Shown piece after piece: positions 1-8,299 of a stretch of DNA of 64,000 bases. The translations under genes and the position numbers were made by a program. The notes beneath the pieces were generated by a model. The model did not search any database, was not told the origin of the DNA, and saw only the letters and a program-made list of their open reading frames with translations. The DNA comes from an uncultured Coriobacteriaceae bacterium (GTDB taxonomy: Bacteria; Actinomycetota; Coriobacteriia; Coriobacteriales; Atopobiaceae), in the NCBI GenBank assembly GCA_900544655.1, contig UQWE01000001.1, forward strand, positions 62,001 to 126,000, written 5' to 3'. The stretch's first letter is position 1. Each line of letters begins with the position of its first letter.

Positions 1-214
1 GGGTGGCACCCCTGGTCCAAGGGAAATCGATCTTACGCGTGACCGTAGGGGCCTTCGTATATCTAAAGACGACACCGAGGAATTCGCGCGTATTATGGAA
101 CGAGACTTCTCTATATTGTCTGAGCGCTATTATCTCGCCCTTGCTGGCGACCCGAGGATTAGCGTCTCGCATGATAAGGTAGTCGTAACGTTTGACCTTG
201 AGAAAGAAGACTGA
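1..214 (+). CDS. C-terminal end of an unidentified protein (5' cut by window)
   Basis: An open frame runs in from the left edge (first full codon at position 2) and ends with TGA at 212-214, giving about 70 residues. The tail is charged, with segments such as TEEFARIMERDFSILSERYY and ending in DLEKED. I do not recognise the family. It does not look like the ends I know for RNase Y, YmdB or RecX, which often sit beside spoVS. It reads in the same direction as spoVS, about 100 bases upstream, so it may share a transcript. Confidence 0.55.
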   Translation, partial: GGTPGPREIDLTRDRRGLRISKDDTEEFARIMERDFSILSERYYLALAGDPRISVSHDKVVVTFDLEKED

Positions 215-310
215 CGCGGTATATCTCGCGTGTCTCATCGCGGTTTCTTTGTCAACTATCGCAGCACAACTGCACTCGAATTATTCCAGTACACGACAGG
301 AGCTTTACCC

Positions 311-628
311 ATGGACTACCTAAAGGTCTCGAGCAAGTCGTCTCCCGCCTCTGTCGCGGGTGCCATAGCAGGTATGGTCAAGGATGGCGTGCCGGTCAAT
401 ATCCAGTCTGTGGGCGCCGGCGCTGTTAACCAGGCTATCAAGGCCGTTGCAATTGCGCGTGGATTCTTGATTCCTGCCGGCTATGACATCTCCTGCGCCC
501 CTACATTCTCTGATATCGACATTGATGGCCAGAGTCGCACGGCGATTCGTATTGCAGTTTATGTCCATAGGCTTACCCCTGCGGATGCCACTCGTATTGA
601 GCAGGGTGTTGGATCGGTGGTTGCATAG
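311..628 (+). CDS. spoVS: Stage V sporulation protein S (SpoVS) family, Alba-like
   Basis: A 105-residue SpoVS-family protein, small and Alba-fold related. In Bacillus it affects spore coat assembly and septation; in non-sporulating bacteria its role is unsettled and may involve nucleic-acid binding. The conserved start MDYLKVSSKSSPASVAGA, the central GAGAVNQAIKAVAIARGF block and the TDIDIDG-like segment are visible. The frame is open from 230, but family alignment and the ACAGGAGC ribosome site at about 294-301 decide for ATG at 311. Its stop codon shares a base with the miaB start (TAGTG), so translation is probably coupled. The family is known from Coriobacteriia, which do not form spores. 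Confidence 0.93.
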   Translation: MDYLKVSSKSSPASVAGAIAGMVKDGVPVNIQSVGAGAVNQAIKAVAIARGFLIPAGYDISCAPTFSDIDIDGQSRTAIRIAVYVHRLTPADATRIEQGVGSVVA

Positions 629-1995
629 TGGAAGCTTCTCGTTCTCTTGCTGGTCTTACGTATCATGTCAAGACCTTCGGATGTCAGATGAACCTTCATG
701 ACTCTGAGCGCGTTTCTGGCGTGCTTGGGTCGTGTGGCTGTATTGAAGTTGCCTCGCCCGATGAGGCGGATATCGTCGTCTTCATGACATGTTGTGTTCG
801 CGAGAAGGCGGATACCCATCTGTATGGGCAGGTTTCTGCTATGGTGAGCGCTCCGGTGCCTCCGAGTGGGCGTAGACTTGTCGCCATTGGAGGTTGTATC
901 GCCCAGAGGGATGGCGAAAACATCCGCAAGCATATGAAGAACGTCGATGTCGTATTTGGCACGAGGGCCATCTCGAGTCTTCCCGAGCTACTTGCTGGCG
1001 CTCTCGAGGGTAATGGCAAGTCTGTTCAGGCGGACGTGAGCGAGGACGATCCCGGCTTCTCCAGCGACCTCCCAAGCAGGCGTGAGACTCCTTGGCATGC
1101 TTGGGTTCCCATCATGACGGGTTGCAACAACTTCTGCAGTTACTGCATCGTTCCGTATGTCCGCGGCAGGGAAAGGGATCGCGCTTTCGAGGACATTGTC
1201 GACGAAGTAAGTCGCCTTCGTGAGGATGGTGTTCGCGAAGTCTGCCTTCTTGGTCAGAACGTCAACTCTTTCGGTCGTCAGCGCTATGGCTCACCCCGTT
1301 TTGCCGAACTTCTCCGTGCGGTGGGGGAGACCGGCATCGAACGCATTCGGTTCACGAGTTCTCACCCCAAGGATCTCTCGCCCGAGACAATTCTTGCGAT
1401 GGCCGAGACTCCTGCCGTCATGCCGCAGCTCCATCTTGCGGTTCAGAGTGGCTCCACACGCGTCCTTAATGCCATGAATCGTCACTATTCGCGTGAGGAT
1501 TACCTTGCCCTTGCTGACCAGATAAAGTCCGCGATGCCAGGGATCGCACTCTCGACGGACATCATCGTTGGCTTCCCCGGCGAGACCGAGGAAGACTTTG
1601 AGCAGACCCTCTCTCTCGTGAAAGAGGTTGGCTTTGAGTCTGCGTTCACCTTCATTTATTCGAAGCGCCCCGGTACCCCGGCAGCGGAAATCGATGACCC
1701 GACTCCCCGTGAGGTTATTCAGGAGCGATTCGACCGCTTGGCTGAGCTTGTCGCCCGGCAAGCATTCGATGCCAATCAGGTCGAGCTTGGTCGTACTGTC
1801 GAGGCGCTTGTGGAGGGCGTCTCGAAGCGCGATGGGGATGTTCTCGTCGGTCACAGCCCGAAGAACAAGACCGTTCACTTCCGTGCTCCGGAAGGCATCG
1901 AACCCGATTCCCTCGTCGGTAAGCTCGTTGATGTGAAGGTCAAGGAAGCACGCACTTGGTATCTGCGCGGACCGATGGTGGGGGAGCCCAGGTGA
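628..1995 (+). CDS. miaB: tRNA-2-methylthio-N6-isopentenyladenosine37 synthase MiaB
   Basis: A radical-SAM methylthiotransferase of 455 residues that converts i6A37 to ms2i6A37 in tRNAs reading UNN codons. The N-terminal UPF0004 domain shows its three cluster cysteines: C19 in GCQMN, one in FMTCCVRE and one in GGCIAQ. The radical-SAM CNNFCSYC motif (C166, C170, C173) follows MTG, and a TRAM domain closes the protein. The start is GTG, overlapping the spoVS stop by one base. The end overlaps miaA as GTGA, so the enzyme making the substrate modification is co-translated just downstream. Length and motifs are normal for the family. Confidence 0.97.
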   Translation: MEASRSLAGLTYHVKTFGCQMNLHDSERVSGVLGSCGCIEVASPDEADIVVFMTCCVREKADTHLYGQVSAMVSAPVPPSGRRLVAIGGCIAQRDGENIRKHMKNVDVVFGTRAISSLPELLAGALEGNGKSVQADVSEDDPGFSSDLPSRRETPWHAWVPIMTGCNNFCSYCIVPYVRGRERDRAFEDIVDEVSRLREDGVREVCLLGQNVNSFGRQRYGSPRFAELLRAVGETGIERIRFTSSHPKDLSPETILAMAETPAVMPQLHLAVQSGSTRVLNAMNRHYSREDYLALADQIKSAMPGIALSTDIIVGFPGETEEDFEQTLSLVKEVGFESAFTFIYSKRPGTPAAEIDDPTPREVIQERFDRLAELVARQAFDANQVELGRTVEALVEGVSKRDGDVLVGHSPKNKTVHFRAPEGIEPDSLVGKLVDVKVKEARTWYLRGPMVGEPR

Positions 1996-2936
1996 GTGAG
2001 GGGCTGAGAGGTCCCGTTGTCTGCATTGTTGGGCCTACTGCCTCTGGAAAGAGCTCGCTTTCTGAGCTCGTCGCGCTTGAGCTTGGGAGTGACGTCATCT
2101 CTGTCGATTCCATGCAGGTTTATCGTGGCATGGATATTGGTACTGCTAAGACTCCTCTTCAAGAGAGACGTGTTCCGCTGCAGATGGTTGATGTCGTAGG
2201 TATCGACGAGGACTATTCCGTTGCGAGGTTCCAGAAGGATTGCAGAAAGCTCATAGATCAGCGCTTGGCTACGGGAGATATCCCAGTACTTTGTGGCGGC
2301 ACGGGTCTCTATCTTGACGCTGTCGTTGACGAGATGGAATTCCCGACCGGGGAAACCCATGGCGTCACTCGTGGCCGCTACGAGCAAATGCTAGAGGATA
2401 AGGGTGCGCAAGCGATCTGGGACCTTCTCTATGAGCGTGACCCTCTCGGTGCGGAAGCGATTCACCCTAATAACTCCAAGCGAGTGGTCCGCGCCCTTGA
2501 AATGCTTGACCAGGGAGTCAAGTATTCCGCACAGCTTGAGAACCTCCGTGTCCGAAAGCCTCGCTATGACGCTAGGATATGGGCTCTCACCATGGACAGG
2601 GACAGGCTTTACGCTCGTATCAACCAGCGCGTTAACATGATGGTCGAGCAAGGCCTCGTGTCTGAGGTTGAAGGGCTCGTCTCCAGGGGTTACGGAGTTG
2701 ACCTAACGGCCCGTCAGGCTATTGGCTATAAAGAGATCCTGGAATATCTTGATGGCGAGATTAGTCTGGATGAGGCTGTCGAATTGATTAAGCGGCGAAC
2801 GCGCCATTATGCAAAGCGGCAGCTTTCGTGGCTCCGTAGAGACGGGCGGGCGAACTGGATCGATCTCGATGCCGTTTCCCCTGATGAGGCGGTTGATCTT
2901 ATCATATCCGATGTCCGCTCTCGTTATCGAAGCTAG
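1992..2936 (+). CDS. miaA: tRNA dimethylallyltransferase MiaA
   Basis: Transfers a dimethylallyl group from DMAPP to N6 of A37 in tRNA, producing the substrate used by MiaB. The protein has 314 residues from GTG at 1992; this start overlaps the miaB TGA as GTGA, and an upstream TTG at 1956 would lie deep in miaB. The P-loop GPTASGKSS is near residue 11, followed by DSMQVYRGMDIGTAK, the CGGTGLYL motif and the C-terminal RTRHYAKRQLSW tRNA-binding signature. DMAPP would come from the MEP pathway, three genes of which (dxr, ispG, ispH) are also in this window. Confidence 0.97.
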   Translation: MSEGLRGPVVCIVGPTASGKSSLSELVALELGSDVISVDSMQVYRGMDIGTAKTPLQERRVPLQMVDVVGIDEDYSVARFQKDCRKLIDQRLATGDIPVLCGGTGLYLDAVVDEMEFPTGETHGVTRGRYEQMLEDKGAQAIWDLLYERDPLGAEAIHPNNSKRVVRALEMLDQGVKYSAQLENLRVRKPRYDARIWALTMDRDRLYARINQRVNMMVEQGLVSEVEGLVSRGYGVDLTARQAIGYKEILEYLDGEISLDEAVELIKRRTRHYAKRQLSWLRRDGRANWIDLDAVSPDEAVDLIISDVRSRYRS

Positions 2937-2967
2937 CGGGTCTTTCATTTCTTAGAGGTGGTCGGTC

Positions 2968-4272
2968 ATGCCGAGATTCAAGTTTATTGAGACGGCTCCG
3001 GTTCCAGAAAGGGCTCTCGTAGTGGGAGTGGATACTGGCAAGGGCGATTGGCCAATGGCTGACTCCCTCGATGAACTCGAGAGACTCGTTGCTACTGCAG
3101 ATGGTGTGGTCGTTGGGCGGGAGACTCAAAAACTCGACTCTCCTTCTCCGAAGACCTTTGTTGGCTCCGGTAAGGCCGAGGAGATTGCCGCCGCGGTACG
3201 CAGACTCGATGTCGATGTTGTCGTGTTTGATGATGAGCTCTCGCCATCTCAGCAGTCTAATCTTGAGCGCATCTTCGGTGACTCAGTTAAGGTCATTGAT
3301 CGAACGGCCCTCATTCTCGATATCTTTGGTAGGCATGCCAAGACCAGAGAGGGTCGTCTCCAGGTCCAGCTTGCCCAGCTGCAGTATCTCCTTCCACGCC
3401 TTCGCGGCATGTGGAGCCATCTCATGGGCGAGCAGACTCGCGGCGGTATTGGTAGCAGGTTTGGCCAGGGAGAGAGCCAGCTCGAGGTTGACCGCAGGCT
3501 GGTCAGGGATAGAATCTCCGCGTTAAAGCACGAACTTCTCAAGCTTGAGACGCGTCGTGAGACTCAGAGCAAAGCACGATGGGACTCTGGTATTTGGCGC
3601 GTTGCGTTGGCAGGCTATACAAACGCTGGCAAGTCAACCTTGCTTAATGCGCTGACCGATTCTGGCGTCTATGCAAAGGATGAGTTATTTGCAACGCTTG
3701 ACCCTACAACTCGCTCTATCGATTTGGCTGAAGGACGCAAGATCACTATTACCGATACGGTTGGCTTTATTCAAAAGCTGCCCACTGGCCTTATCGAGAG
3801 CTTTAAGTCCACTCTTGCCGAGGTGAACGAAGCTGACTTGGTACTTGAGGTTGTTGACGCCAGCGATTCCAATTGGGAGAAGAAGCGGGATGCCGTTAAC
3901 GAGATCCTCGATCAGATAGGGGCGAAGGAAATTCGTCGAGTGCTTGTATTTAACAAGTGCGATTTGCTTGTGCCTGATGATCTCTCGAGTCTTTGTGTCT
4001 GTCATCCTGATGCCGTATTCGTTTCTGCTAAAGAGGAAACAGGCTTGGCAGGGCTCCTCCATAGGATTGCGGAGGAGGCGAGCGCTGGAGATACGACCCT
4101 TACGGCGCTCATTCCTTATGAAAAGGGCATCCTCATGAAGATGGTTCACGAGCGCTGCCAGATTATTCGTGAGCAATATCAAGGCGGGGGCTTGCTTGTC
4201 ACGGCCAGAGTCTCCGCTCGTATGGCTGCGACACTCGCGCCTTATCAGGTGGGGGATTCTGATTCCAGTTAG
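2968..4272 (+). CDS. hflX: Ribosome-associated GTPase HflX
   Basis: A 434-residue GTPase that binds the 50S subunit and rescues or splits stalled ribosomes under stress. The N-terminal HflX domain carries the VGSGKAEEIA motif and the GxGSRFGQGE-like glycine-rich segment. The G domain has G1 GYTNAGKST from about residue 216, G3 DTVGF and G4 NKCD. ATG at 2968 follows AGAGGTGG. It lies 31 bases after miaA, the miaA-hflX neighbourhood seen in many bacteria, here without hfq between. It converges on the acyltransferase gene ending at 4285, and I see no strong terminator between them. Confidence 0.96.
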   Translation: MPRFKFIETAPVPERALVVGVDTGKGDWPMADSLDELERLVATADGVVVGRETQKLDSPSPKTFVGSGKAEEIAAAVRRLDVDVVVFDDELSPSQQSNLERIFGDSVKVIDRTALILDIFGRHAKTREGRLQVQLAQLQYLLPRLRGMWSHLMGEQTRGGIGSRFGQGESQLEVDRRLVRDRISALKHELLKLETRRETQSKARWDSGIWRVALAGYTNAGKSTLLNALTDSGVYAKDELFATLDPTTRSIDLAEGRKITITDTVGFIQKLPTGLIESFKSTLAEVNEADLVLEVVDASDSNWEKKRDAVNEILDQIGAKEIRRVLVFNKCDLLVPDDLSSLCVCHPDAVFVSAKEETGLAGLLHRIAEEASAGDTTLTALIPYEKGILMKMVHERCQIIREQYQGGGLLVTARVSARMAATLAPYQVGDSDSS

Positions 4273-4284
4273 TAGCGTGTAGCT

Positions 4285-5097
4285 TTACCTGAAGATCAAG
4301 GTAAGAAGCGCTAGAACGATTGGCTGATGAACCACGTAGATCTCCAGAGCGTGTCTGCCTATCCACTCAAGGGGAGTGCACTTTAGCTTATTTAAGATGC
4401 TGGGGACTCCATGAAGCTTCGTGATTAAGCCGAGCGTTGAACCTACGAGGAACAGAAACGAGTAGGGGATAGGCGGGTAGTAATCACCCGAAACAAATGA
4501 TGGTCCTGGAAACCCTAGCCAGTTCAGCGCTTCTGTTGTATAGAGACCCGATGGTAGCGCAATGTAGGGCCCACGAAAGATGCCTAGTCCAAGCCTGCCT
4601 TGCGGCACGTCTAGGGTTAGCAAAAACGCTATGAATAGCGTTGCCGCCACAATTGCGAGTCGTTTTGATTTTGCATTATTTTTCGCTCTCGAGACACGAT
4701 CGTCAAGTTCGGTCGTGCGCGCATCTCGATTATCGTGAAAGAGTATTTCAAGTGCCCAGACCAGAAGTGAGCTGAAACCCATGCAGTAAATGATCCCGTA
4801 GCTAATAGGTGTGTCCACAGCAATCAATGTCGTCGCAATCCAGATGGCAGTCGCGACGAATAGGTATTTTAGCGCCCGCTTTAGGTTGTTTCTCGAGTAG
4901 CTACACATGATTCCCGCGATGAGCAGGAAGCACCACGAGATGGAGGCCCGCCAAACGTCCTGCACCGGGCCCCTAAACCAGCCTAAACGAACATCCCAGA
5001 TATTAACGATGTCATAGCATGCGTGAAACGCGACCATCGATACGACGGAAATGCCTCGCAGGAAATCATATCCGCGCACCCTTTGTCTTGAACCCAT
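4285..5097 (-). CDS. Heparan-alpha-glucosaminide N-acetyltransferase-like membrane acyltransferase (DUF1624)
   Basis: A 270-residue integral membrane protein. The start, RGYDFLRGISVVSMVAFHACYD, is the DUF1624 hallmark: a membrane helix with the conserved Asp/Arg and a His in FHACYD, as in HGSNAT-type acyltransferases. Several further hydrophobic helices follow, and an IGRHALEIYVVHQP segment lies near the end, typical of this family and of acyltransferase-3 proteins. The substrate is unknown; acetylation of a cell-surface glycan would be the usual guess. It starts 8 bases after the lexA stop on the same strand, so it may be co-transcribed with lexA and mildly SOS-responsive, although its own ribosome site is weak. 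Confidence 0.82.
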   Translation of the reverse strand: MGSRQRVRGYDFLRGISVVSMVAFHACYDIVNIWDVRLGWFRGPVQDVWRASISWCFLLIAGIMCSYSRNNLKRALKYLFVATAIWIATTLIAVDTPISYGIIYCMGFSSLLVWALEILFHDNRDARTTELDDRVSRAKNNAKSKRLAIVAATLFIAFLLTLDVPQGRLGLGIFRGPYIALPSGLYTTEALNWLGFPGPSFVSGDYYPPIPYSFLFLVGSTLGLITKLHGVPSILNKLKCTPLEWIGRHALEIYVVHQPIVLALLTLIFR

Positions 5098-5105
5098 ATG
5101 AGGAC

Positions 5106-5759
5106 CTACATGGAACGGAAAAGTCCAGTGACACGACCGAGAATCGTTGGATTCGTTACGTAGATGGGTTCCATCGTGTCATTCTCGGGCTGGAGGCGAA
5201 TGCGACCCTTTTCCCTGTAGAAGGTCTTAACGGTTGCGGAATCTTCAATGAGGGCGACGACTATCTCTCCGTTATGGGCGTCATGCTGTTCTCGAACAAC
5301 GATATAGTCCCCGTCAAAAATGCCGGCATTAATCATCGACTCACCGCGGACGCGAAGAATGAAGGAACTTGAGTCGCCCACAACGTTCGTTGGCAGGGTC
5401 ATGACTTCCTCAACGTTCTGTTCGGCGAGAATGGGTATGCCAGCAGCTACGCGACCAACGAGCGGGAGAGTCACCGTATTTGTGTTAACGTCCTGCTTTA
5501 CCTCTGCAAGCTTTGGGTTTTGTTTTGTTCGCGCATTGACATCTTCGCAGATTTCTATCGTGCGTGGCTTATTTGGATCCCTTTTGATGTAACCGGCTTC
5601 TTCAAGCTTGTGGAGATGAGAGTGGACGGTCGAAGGCGAGGACAGGCCAATAGCTGAGCCTATCTCTCGAACGGAAGGGGGATAGCCGTGTGCCGCGGTA
5701 AAGGCGCAAATGAAATCGAACGCCTGCTGCTGACGTTTGGTGATTTTTTCTTTGGGCAT
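5106..5759 (-). CDS. lexA: SOS repressor LexA
   Basis: A 217-residue LexA. The N-terminal winged helix (residues 1-65, with PPSVREIGSAIGLSSPSTVH) binds the operator. The C-terminal S24 peptidase domain has the Ala106-Gly107 cleavage bond in RVAAGIP, nucleophile Ser141 in RGESM and general base Lys178 in SATVKTF. The start at 5759 is preceded by AGGAGGAGAC; a longer frame to 5810 would run past the promoter -10 and is rejected. Its promoter carries an SOS-type operator, consistent with autorepression. The divergent region toward 5953 holds two more operators. Confidence 0.97.
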   Translation of the reverse strand: MPKEKITKRQQQAFDFICAFTAAHGYPPSVREIGSAIGLSSPSTVHSHLHKLEEAGYIKRDPNKPRTIEICEDVNARTKQNPKLAEVKQDVNTNTVTLPLVGRVAAGIPILAEQNVEEVMTLPTNVVGDSSSFILRVRGESMINAGIFDGDYIVVREQHDAHNGEIVVALIEDSATVKTFYREKGRIRLQPENDTMEPIYVTNPTILGRVTGLFRSM

Positions 5760-5781
5760 GTCTCCTCCTCTGTTTTGAGCA

Positions 5782-5810
5782 ATCATACACCCGTTCGCTT
5801 TGACATTCAA
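5782..5810 (-). promoter_or_regulatory. lexA promoter
   Basis: On the minus strand a -35 TTGAAT (plus-strand 5805-5810) and a -10 TATGAT (5782-5787) are separated by exactly 17 bases. The start site should fall near 5775, leaving a short leader with a strong ribosome site. An imperfect SOS operator (5809-5820) abuts and overlaps the -35, so LexA would block RNA polymerase here. Confidence 0.75.
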
Positions 5811-5877
5811 ACAAATGTTCTAATTTCTACTTGACACGAACAAGCGTACGAGTATTCTACTTATAGAACAGATGTTC
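5809..5877. promoter_or_regulatory. Cluster of three SOS (LexA) operators between divergent genes
   Basis: Three copies of the Gram-positive/actinobacterial SOS box core GAAC-N4-GTTC lie in 69 bases. AAACAAATGTTC at 5809-5820 has one mismatch and overlaps the lexA -35. GAACAAGCGTAC at 5838-5849 has one mismatch and lies in the spacer of the rightward promoter. GAACAGATGTTC at 5866-5877 is perfect and covers the expected rightward start site. Centre spacings are 29 and 28 bases. Positions are read directly; LexA binding is inferred from the consensus. Confidence 0.82.
5831..5858 (+). promoter_or_regulatory. Strong rightward promoter, predicted SOS-controlled
   Basis: A consensus -35 TTGACA (5831-5836) and -10 TATTCT (5853-5858) are spaced by 16 bases. 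An operator sits inside the spacer and a perfect one just after the -10, so repression by LexA should be tight. It faces the small ORF at 5953 and probably the nrdR-dut genes beyond. Confidence 0.78.
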
Positions 5878-5952
5878 AGGTATGAATTAATGTCCATAAG
5901 ATGAAGTTAGATAGTTGCTGTAAGAATTGCTTATTGGGGAGGACTTAAGATC

Positions 5953-6198
5953 ATGACGAACGATATGTACTTTATGTCCGGCACATCTGCCCTTAAGCCA
6001 CAGGCTGTCGCTAACTTCACGGTCATTCGTGGTGGCAAATCTGCCGCTGTGTCTGCTCCAGAGAATATGAGGCCCATTGTCGCTTCTTTGAATGCACCGG
6101 CACTCGGCGCTCGCGAAGAGCTCGGCGGCATGCTTGCATTTATCGTTACCTCCATCGTTGTTCTTGCCTTCTGGGCACTTACTCGAGGCGTCTTTTAG
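5953..6198 (+). CDS. Small single-pass membrane protein, predicted SOS-induced
   Basis: An 81-residue protein I cannot assign to a family. ATG at 5953 has a strong GGGGAGGA site at about 5936-5943. Residues 1-57 are soluble and mildly basic; residues 59-77 (MLAFIVTSIVVLAFWAL) form one clear membrane helix, followed by a short TRGVF tail, so the topology is tail-anchored-like. It is transcribed divergently from lexA, from a consensus promoter covered by SOS operators. In other bacteria the small membrane gene next to lexA is often an SOS division inhibitor (YneA in Bacillus, DivS in Corynebacterium, ChiZ in Mycobacterium). This one lacks the LysM domain of those proteins. A cell-division or SOS role is inference from position and topology. 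Confidence 0.75.
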   Translation: MTNDMYFMSGTSALKPQAVANFTVIRGGKSAAVSAPENMRPIVASLNAPALGAREELGGMLAFIVTSIVVLAFWALTRGVF

Positions 6199-6257
6199 CT
6201 CAGATAATGGCTGCTTATGGTATCTTTCCTTGAGAATGTATTATCGAGGGGAGTATC

Positions 6258-6713
6258 ATGCGCTGTCCAAAGTGTGGCTGCGAGGAGTCAAAGGTCGTCG
6301 ATTCCCGTCCTGCGGAGAGTAACGATTCGATCCGGCGTCGCCGCGAATGCATACGATGCGGATTCAGGTTTACGACGTATGAACGCCGCGAGGAATTGCC
6401 ACTCGTTGTTTTAAAGCACTCTGGTACCAAAGAGCCTTTTGACCGCGAGAAGATCATGCGCGGCCTTGTAAGGGCGACGGTCAAGCGCGATATTCCTGTC
6501 GATGTTTTGGACTCTATCATCGTTGATATTGAATCCGACCTCCGTGATCATGGCATTTCTGAGGTTGAATCTAGCGCCCTTGGCGAGATGGTTTTGAAGC
6601 GCCTCGCCGACATTGATAAAGTCGCGTACGTTCGCTTCGCTTCTGTTTATCGCGACTTCAAAGATATCGATGAGTTTTCTGCCGAACTGAGGAGACTGTC
6701 TAATGAACAATAA
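6258..6713 (+). CDS. nrdR: Transcriptional repressor NrdR
   Basis: A 151-residue repressor of ribonucleotide reductase genes that senses ATP/dATP. The N-terminal zinc ribbon has its four ligands C3, C6, C31 and C34 (MRCPKCG and RECIRCG). The ATP-cone domain spans about residues 46-136, starting at [14 protein letters not shown]. It overlaps dut by 11 bases, tying dNTP supply control to dUTP removal. The start ATG at 6258 is fixed by the zinc-finger alignment. Confidence 0.97.
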   Translation: MRCPKCGCEESKVVDSRPAESNDSIRRRRECIRCGFRFTTYERREELPLVVLKHSGTKEPFDREKIMRGLVRATVKRDIPVDVLDSIIVDIESDLRDHGISEVESSALGEMVLKRLADIDKVAYVRFASVYRDFKDIDEFSAELRRLSNEQ

Positions 6714-7152
6714 CGAGATCGTTCTTCCAATCAAAAGGCTAGATGCGTCCGTAGAGCTTCCCGCCTATGCCTATCAAGGTGACGCTGGTCTCGATCTTCG
6801 CTCTTCTGAGGACGTGAGCCTTGCGCCCTTCGAGCGAAGGCTCGTTCCTACGGGTCTTGCGATTGCGATTCCGGAAGGTTATGCCGGTTTTGTTCAGCCT
6901 AGGAGTGGACTTGCCTTGCGTGAGGGCCTTTCCATGGCTAATACGCCAGGTCTTATTGACTCGCATTACCGTGGGGAGCTTAAGGTCTGCGCCATTAACC
7001 TTGATCCCGAGAAGACGATTCATATCGAGCGTGGTGAAAGAATCGCTCAACTGGTTATCCAAAGAGTTCCTACCGTCACTCTATCCGAGGTTGAGGAACT
7101 TGATGAGACCGACAGGGGGGCTGGCGGTTTCGGTTCAAGCGGCATCGGGTAG
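6703..7152 (+). CDS. dut: dUTP diphosphatase
   Basis: A 149-residue trimeric dUTPase converting dUTP to dUMP and PPi, keeping uracil out of DNA. Motifs in order: [32 protein letters not shown] (with the catalytic Asp), GERIAQLVI and the C-terminal arm [10 protein letters not shown]. It begins inside the end of nrdR and precedes trxB by 41 bases. The downstream gene has its own ribosome site. Confidence 0.97.
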   Translation: MNNNEIVLPIKRLDASVELPAYAYQGDAGLDLRSSEDVSLAPFERRLVPTGLAIAIPEGYAGFVQPRSGLALREGLSMANTPGLIDSHYRGELKVCAINLDPEKTIHIERGERIAQLVIQRVPTVTLSEVEELDETDRGAGGFGSSGIG

Positions 7153-7193
7153 ATATAACTCGACCTTTTCCTTCCTTGAGGAGCTGACTGTCC

Positions 7194-8129
7194 ATGATCT
7201 CCACTGAAAGCCATGACCTTGCCATAGTCGGCGGAGGCCCAGCTGGCCTCGCTTGCGCCCTTTACGCCACACGTTATGGCATTGATGCCTTAACTGTCGA
7301 GAGAGGCGCTTTTGGTGGCCAGATTTCTACCACGCCCGAAGTCGATAACTATCCTGGGTTGCCTGAAATTGCTGGTCGTGACCTAGGTGAACAGCTTTAT
7401 GAGCATGCTAAATCGCTCGGGGCTTCGATTCTTCAGGATGATGTCACGAACCTATCGAAAACATCCGATGGTTTTGAACTTGAGTGCTACGGCATGACCC
7501 TTAAGACAAAGGCCGTTGTTTATACCGCAGGTGCTCAGCCACGTATGGCTGGCTTTGCTGGTGAGGATTCGTTCCGCGGAAGGGGCGTATCCTATTGCGC
7601 CACATGTGATGGCATGTTTTATCGTGGCAAGGACATTTATGTAGTTGGTGGTGGCAACACGGCATGCGAAGAGGCGCTCTACCTTTCTAAGTTAGGCAAG
7701 CAAGTCACGATGATCGTCCGCAAGGACCGGATGCGTGCCGCCCAGAGCCTGCAAGACAAGATTTCGAACACGAACTCTATTTCAGTTAGGTACCAAACTA
7801 AAATAGAGTCGATTGAAGGAGAAATGCTTCCTGGAAAGATTACACTCAGAAGCTTAGTGAATGATGAGGTTGAGACCATAGAATGTGATCCCGGCTCATT
7901 TGGCATCTTTGTAGCGGTTGGACACGATGCAGACACTGCTTTGGTTGCTGGTCTTGTTGATTTGGCCGCTGACGGTTCGATCATAACGGATGATTCCATG
8001 GCTACGAAGACGCCGGGGCTATTCTGTGCTGGCGATGTCCGAGAAAAACCGCTTAGGCAGGTGGTGACTGCGGTGTCAGACGGCGCTGTCGCTGCGCAAT
8101 CTGCAATGCGCTATCTGGACAGCATCTAA
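7194..8129 (+). CDS. trxB: Thioredoxin-disulfide reductase
   Basis: A 311-residue FAD/NADPH flavoprotein that reduces thioredoxin. The FAD motif GGGPAGLACA is at the N-terminus, the redox pair C135-ATC-C138 lies in YCATCDG, the NADPH motif GGGNTACEEA follows, and the C-terminal FAD contact is CAGDVREKPLRQV. Length is normal for the low-molecular-weight type. The gene is last before the gene-free terminus gap. Ribosome site is GAGG in TTGAGGAGC. Confidence 0.96.
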   Translation: MISTESHDLAIVGGGPAGLACALYATRYGIDALTVERGAFGGQISTTPEVDNYPGLPEIAGRDLGEQLYEHAKSLGASILQDDVTNLSKTSDGFELECYGMTLKTKAVVYTAGAQPRMAGFAGEDSFRGRGVSYCATCDGMFYRGKDIYVVGGGNTACEEALYLSKLGKQVTMIVRKDRMRAAQSLQDKISNTNSISVRYQTKIESIEGEMLPGKITLRSLVNDEVETIECDPGSFGIFVAVGHDADTALVAGLVDLAADGSIITDDSMATKTPGLFCAGDVREKPLRQVVTAVSDGAVAAQSAMRYLDSI

Positions 8130-8299
8130 TTCAAGCCTTCGTTCACTCATTGATTCATTTCCTCGGTGGCGCCCGTGTCTCTCATTAATAATCTCCGGGC
8201 GCTACTATCAGTTTATGAGTGCTTGTCACGTCGAATACAAGCTGTCGCTGTCTTTTCGAGTAAAAGACTCCTAACTCCCCTTTCCGCATTCTTATATCA

